Source: Parasponia andersonii (taxonomy: Eukaryota > Streptophyta > Magnoliopsida > Rosales > Cannabaceae). From it: 64,000 bases of DNA. Of the stretch, positions 1 through 14,200 are shown piece after piece. Under the pieces are notes generated by a model, which worked only from the letters and a program-made list of their open reading frames with translations, was not told where the DNA came from and did not search any database. The stretch lies in assembly GCA_002914805.1 (NCBI GenBank), contig JXTB01000550.1, forward strand, positions 33,867-97,866, written 5' to 3'. The first letter of the stretch is position 1. Every line of letters begins with the position of its first letter. The translations under genes and the position numbers were made by a program.

Positions 1-836
1 ATGTGTAACATGAGTACAATTTAGGAGCTAGAGCCGGCTTCTCAGTTTTTCCCTGGTCTTTTTTACTCACTTGTAGATCTTAGCAACAATGATTTATTTT
101 TGTTTTTACTGTGTACGATATCTTGAAATGAAAAGATCGATGGGAGGATTTAACATCTTGCAAGTTCGGGCTCTCTCAGGGGATATTATTATATATAAAT
201 AAAGTTGTGTAAGGATTTACTGTACAAGTAACAGTAATCTTATTTTTTGAAACGAGTCTCAGAGGGTTTTGCTTTTAGAGGGTTGAGTTGATTGGTTGTT
301 TGTTTAGAGTTTTCTGGCAATTTCGTAGTGGTTAGATCTGTATGAGTCGATTGTGTGCTGTAAGTATATGATTACATCTTTGTCCCTAAAATGCTTGTTA
401 TGGTTAGAATATGCTAAATTGCTAATTCAGAAATCAATCCGAATATGCTATTTAATCAGTTTATTAATTTGTGTAGTTTGAGTTGATCGATTCAAACCGT
501 CAGATCGCACTTATATTTTTGTGGTCGATTTAAGCGATTTTTTTCTTTATTCTTTTGTTGATTCTTTTTATCAAGCTTTTTCGTCTTCCTATTTTTTTGA
601 CTCTGTTAACTGTATTTGTTTTTTTATTAAGGCTTTCTATTTAGTCCTTATTTCTTCTTTTTCTTCCCTTATTTAGTTGTATTTCGGTCTTTTTCAATCA
701 TATTTTATGGCTTTTTTATATATATATTTGGCAATGTTGACTATTGATTTTTTTTTTTTTATCATATAGAGTAATATATTACTATTCTAAAATTACTGTA
801 AATATTGGCTATTATTATTGTGTGATGAATTTTTTT
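1..836. other. AT-rich DNA without a recognisable gene
   Basis: T-rich single-copy-looking sequence with short open frames only. It could be intron or UTR of a gene lying to the left, since it has long T-tracts, but I see no splice-bounded exon. The Tekay-like element begins at 837. Confidence 0.4.
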
Positions 837-2996
837 TGTCACGATCCGAGGCCGGGGTCAGTGGTAGAATGAGTATTTCATAAAATAGATTTAAAAGAAA
901 AATAAATAAATAATACTCAATTAATTAAAAATTTTGCCATGGGGTCTCTAACTTTTCAAAACTAGCCTCAACAAAATATTTAAATAAAAATAAAATCCCA
1001 TAGTTATGCGTCACTCATTAAACATATACAATAAATAAAATAATTGTTTAATAGTCGTACGTCACAAATCATCTCATACTCATATACCGACATAAGTAAT
1101 ACAAACCATGTCCAGATCTCATATTCTAATTTATAAAGTTTAATGAAATCCAGATACATACTCAAATTTAAATATTTCACAAGTCTCGTAGGAATTTACC
1201 AAAATATAATTAAAGTAGTTATTCTACAAATACTTCGACCTAGTTCTTCTGGTCTAAATCACACTAAGTGCCCCCTAAGGGGAAGGAAGAGGGTGAGCTT
1301 GTGCCCAGTAGAGAATCGTTTACAAGTTTATATATATAATTAATATACTCAAGTTGAAGGTCCTGCATAGTTAGTGTTCCATTTAAAAATAGTTCACAAA
1401 ACCCAAGTGGAAATCATAGTCCAACAGTTCAAACATTCCAAACCATTGTAAGACATCCATTAAACCAGTACATATCTATTCAAGCTAACATATGACCAAG
1501 TATGTAATCATGATGTCCGAAGTATCCTAGTGGATTACTCGTAAGTCCGAGCCACCTAAAGAGGCGCCTTAAGTCCGATCATCCGATATGAGGCATTGTA
1601 AATCCGATCACCCACCCGATGTGGGGCATCGTAAGTCCGATCACCCGATGTAGTGTACCGTAAATATGTGAATGTATACAAATGTTTTATAAATGACAGA
1701 ATAATGATATGCTCCATTTCCATAAAATATCAAAATAACCATGCAATATTCTTTAATCAAATTACTTCCAATCCTCAAAACTGAGTATTCAAACCACTTT
1801 GGATTTTCTAAAAATTTCGGCATTACAACAGTTATTATCTATAAAAACTCAAAAATCCAATTTATTGCAAAAAATAATCCAAAACAGTATATATGACACG
1901 CCAACCAGTGTGACGTGTCTCCCAAGCAGTTTATATCTCAAATCAGGTCAGAAATAGACATAAATACAATTTTTATAAATTATTTCACGAAATTCTATAT
2001 TTATTAAAAATATATAAAATTTATAAATTAAATTAATTTTTGAATCAAGTAATCGAATTCCTACCTGAAACAAGCGTCAAACTAGCGTTATAAGACTATG
2101 GAGAAAGTTTGGTATCGTTTGGGTGTCGTTTGGAAGAGCGGATGTTGTTTTCGAACCTTTGGTTCCTTGGTTTGAAAACTTGATTTTCAAACGAAACTTT
2201 AAATCATGAAATGAACTTCACTACTGAATTCAGAGCACCCAAAAACCCTAGGTTAAACATAAAATTTGTCAAATTTGGATGCGGGTCTTATGGAACGCAA
2301 ATCAAGGCAAATCTGAGCCGTCTGATTTTGTTTTTCGGGCCAGTTTTAGAACATAGTCAATATATATCTCATATTTCACCATTTTCAATGTAGATTCCAA
2401 TAATGTTATTAGTTTTAAAATCTAACGGTCCGATCAAAAAGTCAATTTCAAAACTATTTACACACAAAACTGTCTAATGAAATGAAAATCAAACAGAGCA
2501 AAATTGAGACACGAGGTACCTACCACAAGATTGCCCGTGAGGAGATGAGTCCACTGCGACCAGTTTTGTGACGAACGGTGGCCGAAATCGGCTGTGGCGA
2601 GGAAAACCACCGAAGGATTTTTTGGCGATAGACAGCTCCGGTGAGGCTGGCTCTAGCAACGGCCTGTTCATCCAGTGACGGCGCGTCATTTTTGGGTGGT
2701 GGCGAGCTCCAATGGTGGCCGGAGGAGGAGCAGCGGTGGCTGGCAGTGGTGGGTCTTCACAGGGGCTTCGAGGGAGAAGATGGTTGCAGGGATTTATGGG
2801 CAATTTACACTTTGACCTCGTTTTCTAAAAATCTTCTCAAAAATACCCTTAATTAATTACATTTTGACCCAAATTTTCAAAATTTTCTTCCATTTTCGCT
2901 CAAATGAATCTAGACCCAAACCTGTCCAAATTCATCAAATTTTTTTTATCAGGTCAAAAGACCAATTTGTCTTTGCATTTTTTAAGGGATTTCGTA
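837..2996 (-). repeat. Left (3') LTR of the Tekay-like element
   Basis: This copy carries the TGTCACG terminus and adjoins the pyrimidine-rich polypurine-tract complement on its right. It contains a minisatellite at 1541-1672 and a markedly GC-rich block at 2520-2790. Related LTRs occur at 26728 and 43634. Confidence 0.85.
1541..1672. repeat. LTR minisatellite, about 4 units of ~29 bp
   Basis: Tandem degenerate units built on GTAAGTCCGATCACCCGATG. The same array in the sister LTR has about seven units. Confidence 0.8.
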
Positions 2997-5800
2997 TCCT
3001 TCTCTCCTTAAAAGAATTTCATCTCAAAATTCAAGTACAAGACATATACTCAAAGTACAACCTCTAGTTGAAAATGAAACAAGTGAGAGTATTTTTCATA
3101 CATCTCTATCTCGAGTTCCCAAGTGGCTTCCTCTTCCTTGTGGTAATTCTAAAGAACTTTGACAAGTGGAATTTCTCTATTACGAAGCACTTTGAGTTCT
3201 CTTCCCATTATTCGAACTGGTTACTTTTCATAAGTAACATCCTCTTGAATTAGTATCTCCACGTTTTGAATTACATGGGATAGGTCAGGAACATATTTTT
3301 TTAGCATTGAAACATGAAAGACATTATGCATATGGCCTAACTATGGTGGTAAGTCCAATCGATATGCTACTGGCCCAATTCTTGTAGTAATCATAAATGG
3401 CCCAATATATCTTGGAGCTAACTTTCCTTTAACTCCAAATCTAGTAATTCTGCGTCTTAGTGTGACCTTTAGAAACACTTGGTCACCAACTCCAAACTCT
3501 ACTTCTCTTCTTAATGGATCTGCATAACTCTTTTGACGAATCTAAATAACCTTAAGTATTTCTCTTATCACGTTGACCTTTTTAGTAGTCTTGTGTATCA
3601 ATTTTGGTCCAAGAGTAACTCCTGCTCTGCGTCAGCCCAACACAAAGACGACCTGCATGGTCTACCATATAATACCTCATATGGAGCCACACCCAAACTG
3701 GTTTGGTAGCTGTTGTTGTATGCAAACTCCACTAACGACAAATAATCATCCCAGCTTCCACCAAAATCTAGTATACATGAGCGAAGCATATCCTCTAGAA
3801 TCTAAATTGTTCTCTCAGATTGGCCATCTGTCTGTGGGTGATGAGCTGTACTAAGATTTAGTTCTGTTCCCAAAGCTTTCTGTAAAGCTCTCTAGAACTT
3901 GGATATAAATCTTAGATCTCTATCAGAAACTATGCTAGAAGGTACTTCATGTAAACGAAAAATGTGATCCACATAAAGACGACTAAGTCTATTGAGAGAA
4001 AAGTCAATTCGAATCGATATAAAAAGAGCAGTTTTAGTCATTCGATCAACAATTATCCAAATTGCATCATTTTTCCTTTGAGTTCTCGGCAATCCCATTA
4101 CAAAATCTAGAGTGATCTTATCCCATTTCCATTCTAGAATAGGCAATGGCTGAAGTAATCCAGCTGGTCTTTGATGTTCTGCTTTTACTTGCTGACAGGT
4201 TATACAATTAACCACAAAAGTAGCTACGTCTTGTTTTATGCCTTTCCACCAATACTACCTCTTTAAGTCATGGTACATCTTAGTACTATCGGGATGTATT
4301 ACAAATTTAGATTTGTGAACTTCGGTCAAGATAGTCTCTCGAAGGTGTGGATCATTAGCTATGACTAAGTTTCCATTGAAGAGTACAAATCCTTTTCTAT
4401 TAGTGCTCCAACTATCTAGTTGTTCACCATTCTGAAGTTAGTTCTAGATTTTCCTTAATTCTTGATCTTGCCATTGACTCTATTAACTATCTGAAGAAGC
4501 AAGGAGTAGCCACTCTATTACTAACACAAGTAACATTATTTTTTTCAAAATATTCCAAATTATAATCACCAATAGCAACTGAGTTTTTTCACTCTTCAAG
4601 TATCAAAGAAGTAAATTTACTGTGAGATTTACAGCTCATGGTATCTACTACCATATTTGCCTTTCCAGGATGATACTGAAGATTGAAATTATAATCTTTC
4701 ATATATTCAATCCATCTCCTCCGTCTCAAATTCAAGTCTCGTTGACTGAAGAGATATTTCAAACTCTTGTGATCAGAGTAAATATCAAACTTAATACCAT
4801 ACAAGTAACATCTCCAGATCTTGAGAGTAAATATTACAGCCGCTAATTCTAGATCATAAGCAGGATAGTTTTTTTCATGAGGTTTCAATTGATGAGAAGC
4901 ATAAGCTACAACCCGGCCATTCTGCATTAAAACACATCCCAATCCTAGATCATAAGCGTCTGTGTACACCACATATGGTTCACTATTATCAGGGATAATC
5001 AGAATAGATGCAGTTGTCAGTTTTTACTTCAATTTTATGAATGATGTCTCATACTCGTCATTCCAAGCAAACTTGACATCTTTCCTCGTTAACTTGGTTA
5101 AAGGTAATACAATACTCGAGAAGTTTTCCACAAAATGACGATAATAGCCAGCTAAACCAAGGAAACTCTGTACCTCAATAACATTTCTCCTTCTTTCGCA
5201 TCCTAGAATAGACTCTATCTTAGACGGGTCAACAAAATGCCGTCAATAAATACAATCATAAATCTGTCCAAATAAGGCCTAAAGATTCTGTTCATAAGAT
5301 CTGTGAATGCTATAGGTGCATTCGTCAATCTGAACACATAACCAGAAACTCAAAATGACTATATCGAGTCCTGAATGCAGTTTTCGGTATGTCTTCTTTA
5401 CGAATCTTCAGTTGGTGATACCCAGATCTCAAGCCTATCTTTGAAAAGAATTTGGATCCACTGAGTTGGTCAAACAACTCGTCAATTCTTGGCAAAGGAT
5501 ATTTGTTCTTTATCGTAAGCTGGTTTACTTTCTGTAGTCCACATAAAGTCGGAGTGTACCATCAGCTTTCTTGGCAAAGAGAACTGGAACATCTCAAGGT
5601 GAGGTACTACTCCTGATGAACCCTTTTGACAATCAGTCATCTCTGTAGGGGCCATTCGATAAGCAGAAATAGAAATTGGTTGAGCTCCAGAAACTAAGTC
5701 GATACAGAATTCAATCTCCCTGTCAGGTGGTAATCTAGGTAATTCCTCCGGAAAGACATCAGAAAATTCACTAACCACTGATATCCATGGGTATTTTTCC
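2997..5800 (-). pseudogene. Tekay-like pol remnant (protease end, RT, RNase H, integrase)
   Basis: Read on the minus strand, the order from right to left is as in Ty3 pol: a DVFPEELP-like start of RT near 5720-5780, RNase H around 4589-4972 ([29 protein letters not shown]), and integrase around 3892-4215 (zinc-finger CQQVKAEHQRPAGLL, then the DFVMGLP core). A further integrase segment lies at 3598-3789. This wording of integrase and RT is typical of the Tekay/Del clade. The region is broken several times and cannot encode a complete polyprotein. Gag is absent. Confidence 0.85.
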
Positions 5801-8004
5801 CCGGGGACTCTAACTTTTCAAAACTAGCCTCAACAAAATATTTAAATGAAAATAAAATCTCACAGTTATGCGTCACTCATTAAGCATAGACAATAAATAA
5901 AATAATTGCTTAATAGTTGCACGTCACAAATCATCTCACACTTATATACGGACATAAGTCATACAAACCATGTCCAGATCTTATATTCTAATTTATAAAG
6001 TTTAATGAAATCCAAATTCCTACTCAAATTTAAATATTTCATAAGTCTCGTAGGAATTTACCAAAATATAATTAAAGTAGTTATTCTACAAATACTTCGA
6101 CCTAGTTCTTCTGGTCCAAATCACACTGAGTGCCATCTGAGGGGAAGGAAGGGGTGAGCTTGTGCCCAGTAGAGAATCGTTTACAAGTTTATATATATAA
6201 GAAATATACTCGTGTTGAAGGTCCTGCATGGTTAGTATTCCATTTAAAAACAGTTAACAAAACCCAAGTGGAAATTATAGTCCAACGGTTCAAACTTTCT
6301 AAACCATTGTAAGGCATCTGTCAAACCAGTATATATCTATTCAAACTAACATATGACCATGTATGCAATCATGATGTTCGAAGTTTCCTAGTAGATCACT
6401 CGAGAGTCCGAGCCATCTAAAGAGGCGTTGTAAGTCCGATCATCTGATATAGGGCATCGTAAGTCCGATCACCTACCCGATGTAGGGCATCATAGGTCTG
6501 TTCACCCGATGTAAGGTATCGTAAGTCCGATCACTCGATGTGGGGTATCGTAAGTCCGATCACCCGATATAGGGCATCATAAGTCGATCACCCGATACAG
6601 GGCATCGTAAATATGTGAATGTATGCAAATATTTTATAAATGACAGAATAAGAATATGCTCCATTTTCACATAATCTCAAAATAACCATGCAGTATTCTT
6701 TAATCAAATCACTTCTAATCCTCAAAATTGAGTTCTCAAACTATTTTGGATTTTTTAAAAATTTCGGCATTACAACAGCTATTTTCTATCAAAACCCAAA
6801 AATCCAATTTTCTGCAGAAAGCAATCAAAAACAGTATATATGACACGCCAACGAGTGTGACATGTCTCCCAAGCAGTTTATATCTCAAATCAGGTCAGAA
6901 ATGGACATAAACATAATTTTTATAAATTATTTCATGAAATTCTATATTTATTAAAAATATGTAAAATTTATAAATTAAATTAATTTTTGAATCAAGTAAT
7001 CGAATCTCTACCTTAAACGAGCATCCAACTAGTATTACAAGACTATGAAGAAAGTTTGGCATTGTTTGAGTGTCGTTTAGAAGAGCGGATGTTGTTTTCG
7101 AATATTTGGTTCCTTGGTTTGAAAAATTGATTTTCAAATAGAACTTCAAATCATGAAATGAACTTCACTACTAAATTCAGAGCACCCAAAAACCTTAGGG
7201 TAGACATAAAATTTGTCAAATTTGGATGCGGGTCCTATGGCATGCAAATCAAGGCAAATCTGAGCCAGCTGATTTCGTTTTTCGGGACCATTTCTAAACA
7301 TAGTCAATATATATTTCATTTTTCACTATTTTTAACGTAGATTCCAAAAATATTATTAGTTTTAAAATCTAATGGTCTGATCAAAAAGTTAATTTCAAAA
7401 CCATTTACACACAAAACTGTCCAACGAAATTAAAATCAAACGGAGCAAAATTGAGATACGAGGTATCTACCACCATATTGCCCATGAGGAGATGAGTCCA
7501 CGGCAACCAGTTTCGCAGCGAATGATGGTCGAAATCGGCTTCGGTGAGCAAAACCAGCCGTGGGATTTTTTGGCGATTTCTGGCGATAGACAGCTCCAAC
7601 GAGGTTGGCTCCAGCGGCGGCCTGTTCGTCTGGCGACGGCGCGTCGTTTCCGGGTGGTGGCGACCACCAATGGTGGCCAGAAAAGGAGCAGTGGTGGTTG
7701 GTAGTAGCGGGTCTTCGAGGGAGAAGATGAGAAAGTGCAGGGATTTACGAGCAATTTATATAACTGTAGCGCCACGTGTCTGCTTCTGGTTAACTGAGTA
7801 CTGTTTTGTTTATTTATATTTTGACCCAGTTTTCTGAAAATCTTCTCAAAAATACCCTTAATTAATTACGTTTTGACCCAAATTTTTAAACTTTTCTTAC
7901 ATTTTCGCCCAAATGAACCTAGACCCAAACCCATCCAAATTCATCAATTTTTTTAATTAGATTAAAAGACCAATTTGTCCTTACAATTTTTAAGGGATTT
8001 CACA
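5801..8004 (-). repeat. Right (5') LTR of the Tekay-like element, inner end missing
   Basis: Aligns with 937-2996 along its whole length and ends in GGGATTTCACA. The first ~100 bp of the LTR seen in the left copy (837-936) are missing at the inner junction, as expected if one deletion removed that end together with the primer-binding site and gag. It carries the GC-rich block at 7470-7770. Confidence 0.85.
6402..6612. repeat. LTR minisatellite, about 7 units of ~29 bp
   Basis: Same unit as at 1541-1672, with roughly three more copies. The array length has therefore changed since insertion in one or both LTRs. Confidence 0.8.
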
Positions 8005-9655
8005 TTTCTAGTTTTAGAATAAGTTTTGCTATTGTATATTGCCTTTTGGTAGTTTTAAAAATTCTTATAATATTTTAGAACATGTCTTTTATAAATTTTT
8101 ATATTTATAAGTTTATATTTTTTTATATATAACAAAGGTAGGAGAAGAAGAAATTTATTATAGAAATAATAGTAACCTGATTTTCTTTTCTTTTCTTTTT
8201 TCTTTTAATTTTATGGTTTTACCTTCAAGGTGCTATTGAAAATAATCATTAAGTGAGAAGTTAATTTGAAGAATTTTATATGAATTGAGTGTATATATGT
8301 TGGTTGTGTCTTATGGATGTGTCATTGTATCATTTTTCCTAAATCTCTTTTTATGGTTTTGACTATAGATGTGCTTATTTGATCTTTTTATTTTGACAGT
8401 TCATAATTTGACTTAAGTAGTCTTTTATATGAATTTAGACTAAGTGAATAGGTATGGTTTTTGAATTATTGAATTATTTATTTCAATTTCCGTTTCTAAA
8501 ATTATTTTGCTTTTTCTATTAAGTTTTACTTTTTTCTGCCTCTATTTATCTAGTAGTTTTTGAGCAATCCTACACTATACAACTGTGATTTAAATTCTGT
8601 TATTTGACTGATATAATATATATGGCAAATTTTTTTCTATATAAATAATATTTTATGTATTTATCTAATTGCTAGAAATATTTTTTATACGTGCTTAAAA
8701 AATAATTTCTTAGGTAGTTAGATAAATGCTTGCAAATAAATTATCTATCAAATTTGAGCCAAATTTTATATATATTAAGGTATTTAGTTAAGTTAAAAAT
8801 ATTTATCTATATATATCATTATAGTTATAATGAAGGTGAAGAATCAGTTATATCATTTTTATCTATATACATTATTATAGTTATAATGAAGGTAAAGAAT
8901 CAGTTATATGAAGACTTTTTCTTCTTTTTATTGACCAAGAGAGGGATAGAAATTTTATTACGGAGGAAGATGAGCAAGAAGAAAAATATATTTTTATTAA
9001 TTTTGTGGTAAAATTATTTAAGGTTATTTGTATTATGTATTCAATTTTATTATAAATGTAATTTAATAGTTTGTATATTTCAAATAAGAAATTCTGATTT
9101 TGTCTGTAATTAAAATATTGTATTCAAGATTCGAATTTCATAATTTACATATTGTATCTAGGATTTAATTATCATAACTTTTAATAATAAAATAGAGATA
9201 TGATTAGTCCAAATGATCTCTATACTAGAGTATATGTATAAAAGAAATGCAATTCAATTATAAAAGACAAAAAAAAGTAAAGAAAAATATTAGCGTTGGA
9301 AAAAGAATCTATACAGTGAAAATATTTCGTATGAATAATGTAAATTTCTAACCGTAATAGTTTGCATAAAAATTAAACACTACTTTGATCCATGGTAATT
9401 AAAATATCAAATTTTAAACATTATAATAAAAAATGAATATTTTTAGTTTTATTACTGAGTTAATTATAAATAGATTTAAGTGTGATTTTTTTTATCATGT
9501 GCTCTATAAGCAGGTTTTAAGCATTAAATCTTGGTCATGTAAAACATAAACAATTTATTTTTTTCTTAAAATACTGAAAACAATATGGACAGTTCAATTT
9601 TTTCCCCAAATAGTTATATTTCGGACAAAAAAAAAGGTATAAATATGAGTTATGT
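8005..9655. other. AT-rich gene-free DNA with a 56-bp tandem duplication
   Basis: No supported coding region. At 8801-8912 a unit of about 56 bp containing ATAATGAAGGTRAAGAATCA is repeated twice head to tail with a few differences. Open frames here are short and low-complexity. Confidence 0.6.
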
Positions 9656-9923
9656 TATAGTAAAAAATCATAAATAAATTAAAATATGTATAAGATATAT
9701 AATTCAAACATAAAGATATTGATATAAAAAGTTAAAGCCATAATTAATAATGGAAAATGGAGAAAAGAAACGCGTCTAACTATTTAGTTTATAGTAAAAA
9801 ATCATAAATAAATTAAAATATGTGTAAGATATATAATTCAAATATAAAGATATTGATATAAAAAGTTAAAGCCATAATTAATAATGGAAAATGGAGAAAA
9901 GAAACGCGTCTAACTATTTAGTT
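9656..9923. repeat. Tandem duplication, 2 x 134 bp
   Basis: Copies at 9656-9789 and 9790-9923 differ at only about two positions (for example TATGTATAAG against TATGTGTAAG). Both include AAGAAACGCGTCTAACTATT. Such near-identity in decayed DNA implies a recent event. Confidence 0.95.
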
Positions 9924-10449
9924 AATATAAAAATATAGGAAAAAAACTTTCTAAACGTTATTTAAAATATGTGTGTAAATTATATGACTGAAAAAAAATT
10001 GAAATTTATATAATTTACATATAAACATTAGTGAATAATTAAAATCAATATATATTAAATGAAAATACATATTTATAATATATATATTTTAAAAATATTG
10101 TTTTTATATCTATAATTTAATTTTTCCAAAAAGAGCTAAAAACAATTAAATATTGTTTTCGTATATAATAAACTTAATTAAAATAATAATAAGCTAAGAT
10201 AATTTAAGTAATAATAAAAATAAGATAGCTTATACAACATAAAAAAAATTAATATATAAATAATATTACAATAATAACATTAAAAATAATGACTAAAAAT
10301 TAAATAGGTACAAATAGAAGATAAAAATATAGAAATACTATAAATAACTTAAATATATGAACATAAAAATAATATCAATGATTTTATGTTTAATAACATT
10401 GCTATATTATTTTATTAGCTTCTAATGACAAAATATTGATATAATGACA
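9924..10449. other. AT-rich DNA, nothing recognised
   Basis: Very AT-rich, with no open frame of note. It may contain the unrecognised 5' end of the Helitron that follows. Confidence 0.4.
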
Positions 10450-11227
10450 TTTTTTTTTATTTAGATAAATAGTAGAATAATATCAGGAAATTTTTCAAAT
10501 ATCAAGACATCAATGCAAACAATGTTATTGTTGTCTTTTAAATAATGATTTGGCTATAGCCATGATGATATTTTAGATCATCAATATCAGAAGTCCAATA
10601 TAAATTCAGAAAATATTTATCGATCAAAGTTTATTCCAATATCGAATTTTAGAAGTTCTGGAAGATATTTCTCTTATTCAGCTGAATCATTAGTGCTAAC
10701 TAATTATAATACACAACGTAATTGCCTCATATTTCCCATCAAAGTAATAAATATATATATATATATATGTTTATTATAAATTCAATTCTTTACAAATTTT
10801 CCTAGTTTTGACTCTTATTGAACACTATCTTACAGGTAATATTTATCAATACCACGATTCTAGTGATTGTTCTTATACATTTAAATATTGTGATGCATTT
10901 TTTCGGTTTGATGAATCTAACAAAAGAGCGTATCTACAAAAATATAATCTATGTTGTAAAGATGAAAAATTAAACTTCTTCTAATTAAAAAAATCCTCCG
11001 TCCAATACTAGATCAATTGCTTGATTACCATGGAGGGTCTATAAGTACTTATTTCTGAAAAAATATTCAGACTTTCAATTCTATATTTGCTTTTACATCT
11101 TTTGGAGCAAATACAGAATAAAATACAAAAAAATCAGATAGTCTATACATATTCAAAATCAGTGATCAAGTACATCATCTTATGGGATTAGTACTACCAA
11201 TAAATAATAATCTTCCAAGATTTTCTC

Positions 11228-11229
<2 letters not shown>

Positions 11230-11261
<32 letters not shown>
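11230..11261. repeat. (TA)n microsatellite inside the RepHel reading frame
   Basis: Sixteen TA units lie exactly where the conserved QLYIYDT block encodes Tyr-Ile-Tyr. The array appears to have grown out of the coding motif. Confidence 0.9.
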
Positions 11262-11263
<2 letters not shown>

Positions 11264-14200
11264 CATAGAAAATGAAATTGAAAACCGAATGCCAATATTT
11301 TCATTTAAAGGTGCATCAAAAGAATTAACAAAATTAATTGTCAAAAATTTAATTTAAATACTTAATGAAAATAATAAGTTAGTAAAACTTTTCCATATGG
11401 TAAAAGATAGACACAATGAAAATTAAATCTTGTCCATGAAATTAAGATTAATTGGACGACAACTTATAGATAATAATCAACATGAATTACCTACTTCAAA
11501 TAATGTAGGATATCTAATTATTGGAGATATTAGTGAATATGAAGAAAGAAGAGATATTATAATTTAAGATAAAACATATAATTTACGAAGAATCACAAAA
11601 TTACATCCATCTTATATGGCAGTACAATAATCATTCTTATTTCCATACGGAGAAGATAAATACCAAGAAAATAACCTTCAACAAATACAATACTTGTGAA
11701 AGCATATTATTGTTATCAATTACAACAACGCGAAAATGTAAACAATATTTTATTCAAAAGTGAAAGATTTTTCAACAATATGTAGTTGATGCATATACTT
11801 CTGTTGAAGAAGATCGATTAGATTATGTTATAAAAATCAAAACAATTTAAAATCTGAAATTTATCAAGGCGTCCAAGATACTATTACAAGAGGAGATACA
11901 AATGTTAAAGTAATTAATAAAAAAATTATTCGTCTATCTAGCTATAATGGAAGTCCTAGATATATGATTTAAAATTATCAAGATGCAATAGCAGTATGTA
12001 GACAATATGAAAATTCTGATTTATTTATAATATTTATATGCAATCCTAAACGACATGAAATTATATGTACCTTAAATAAAAATCCTGATAAAAAACCTAA
12101 AGACAAACCAAATATAATTATAAGAATTTTTAAAATGAAATTAGGCCAAATATTATCTATAATTAAAATTGATAAAATTTTCAGAATAATAATCACATGT
12201 TGGACAATGTTATTTTATGAAATAAAATAAAATATAAAAAAATTATTTTTATTTAATACTGACATTTTTCCTTTTTATGATGTTTTATTATGTAGGTTTA
12301 TACATTGTCGAATTTTAGAAACGCGGCCTAGCTCATTTCCATTTCTTATTTTGGTTACATCCTAATGAAAATTTATCAAAACCAGCACAAATCGATAAAT
12401 TTAATTCAACTAAAATACTTGATCCCAAAAAAACCCACAAGAATATACAATCATAGCGGAATTTATGATGCATGGATCATGCGATACTACTAAGACAAAT
12501 GTTCTATGCATGAAAAATTAAATTTGTTCTGAAAAATCCCTGAAACAATTCAAAAATGAAACAACCATTGAAGAAAATGAATTCATCAATTATAAATATA
12601 GAAACACAAGATTTTATGTACATAAAGAAGGTATTAAATTAGATATTAAATTTGTGGTTCCATATAATAAAGATTTATGCTTAAAATTTCACGCCCGATA
12701 GATGTCGAAATATGCTCACAACCTATATGAATAAAATATTTATTTAAGTATTTAACAAAAGCTCCAGATAGAATAAAAATAATAATATAAGATAATATAT
12801 GCACAGAACAATCTAAACAAACTATTTATAAAGAAATAGATGAAACAAAAAATTATATTAATTGCCAATACATAACACTGCACAAAGCTATGTGGAAGTT
12901 GTATGAATATCTCATACATCATAGTAATCCAGCAATACAAAGATTAACAATATATTTACCACGTATGTAAACTATAACATTTTATTTAAACACACACTTT
13001 AATAAAATAATTAGACAACTAGGAATTAAAAAAAATAATTTTATATCTACTCAAGTTTTGGAGAATTATATTATTTGAAATTATTATTAAATCATCAAAA
13101 AGGTGCAACAAATTTTGAATCTTTATGAACTATTGACGGTAAAACATACCCAACAAATCAAGCAACATACAATACATTAAGCTTATTAAGAGATGATAAA
13201 GAATAAAATGAATCGATATTAGAAGCTTTATTTTTTTCAGCACTACATCAATTACAACAATTATTTATCATAATCTCATTATTTTGCAACGTAAATAATC
13301 TAACAACATCACTACAAAACCATTAAAAACTTATGATAGAAGATATTCTATATAGAAATAAAACTTTATTAGATAATCTGAATTTCAGAAAATGAATTAC
13401 ATAATTATATATTATATTAATTATAAAAACAATTAAATTTAAATTCATCAATTTTAATAAATTTTAATTTACCACTACCAATAGGAACATTAATTGATAA
13501 CCTAAATAATGAACTTTTACAAGAAAAATGAGACTACAACATTAATAAGTTAAAAGAAGAAGACACTATATTAGCAAAAAAAAACTTAAAGAATGAACAA
13601 CGTTATATTTATGAACAAATTATAGAATCATTTAATAATAAAAAAAATATTCTTTATCTATGGACATGAAGATGCTAGAAAAACTTATTAATAAAATACA
13701 ATTATCACAAAAATCTATTAAAACAATAGAATCGTTTAGCCATTGAATCATCTAGAATAGTTTCATTATTATTACCTAAAGGCAAAACTACATATTCAAA
13801 ATTTCGAATACTTTTATCAATTGATAATTTTTCTACCTATCAAATCAAAAAAGGAACACAATTAGTAAAATTAATTGAAAAAATATCACTAATTTTATGG
13901 GATGAAGTACCAATGAATAATAAATACTATTTCGAAGTTTTACACAAAACACTACAAGATTTAAAAAATAATTTTGAGTAATCTTTTAGTGGAATAACAA
14001 TTATATTAGATTGTGATTTTTGACAAATTTTGCTTGTGATACCTGCTGGAACAAAAGAAAATATAATAAATGTAAATATAAATAATTCTTATTTATAATC
14101 ATATTTTAAGTTATTATCATTAATAAAGAATATGAGATTAAAAAAATCCTAATATTACAGAACAAGAAAAAGAGATATTCTAGAATTTTCAAAATACATA

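Larger units (their letters stand above)
837..8004 (-). mobile_element. Ty3/gypsy LTR retrotransposon, Tekay (Del)-like chromovirus, gag-less
   Basis: Two long direct repeats (837-2996 and 5801-8004) flank a minus-strand pol remnant of about 2.8 kb. The left repeat starts TGTCACG and is followed at 2997-3009 by a pyrimidine run, which is the polypurine tract in element orientation. Integrase, RNase H and protease/RT-junction segments read on the minus strand match Tekay-type pol. The interior is far too short for a full element: gag, the primer-binding site and the inner end of the right LTR are gone, so pol abuts the LTR directly near 5800. Several breaks interrupt what remains, so it is a fossil. 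Over the first 400 bp I compared, the LTRs differ by roughly 6-7%, suggesting an insertion a few million years old. A possible TTTTT/TTTCT target duplication flanks it. Confidence 0.88.

Noticed and set aside
2489-2856. Overlapping ORFs of 71-104 residues on both strands
   Set aside because: They lie in the GC-rich block of the Tekay-like LTR, recur in the sister LTR at 7405-7837 in different frames, and have no conserved translation.
1541-6612. Regularly spaced ~29-bp units considered as a CRISPR-like array
   Set aside because: The units are contiguous degenerate tandem repeats without unique spacers, inside LTRs of a plant retroelement.
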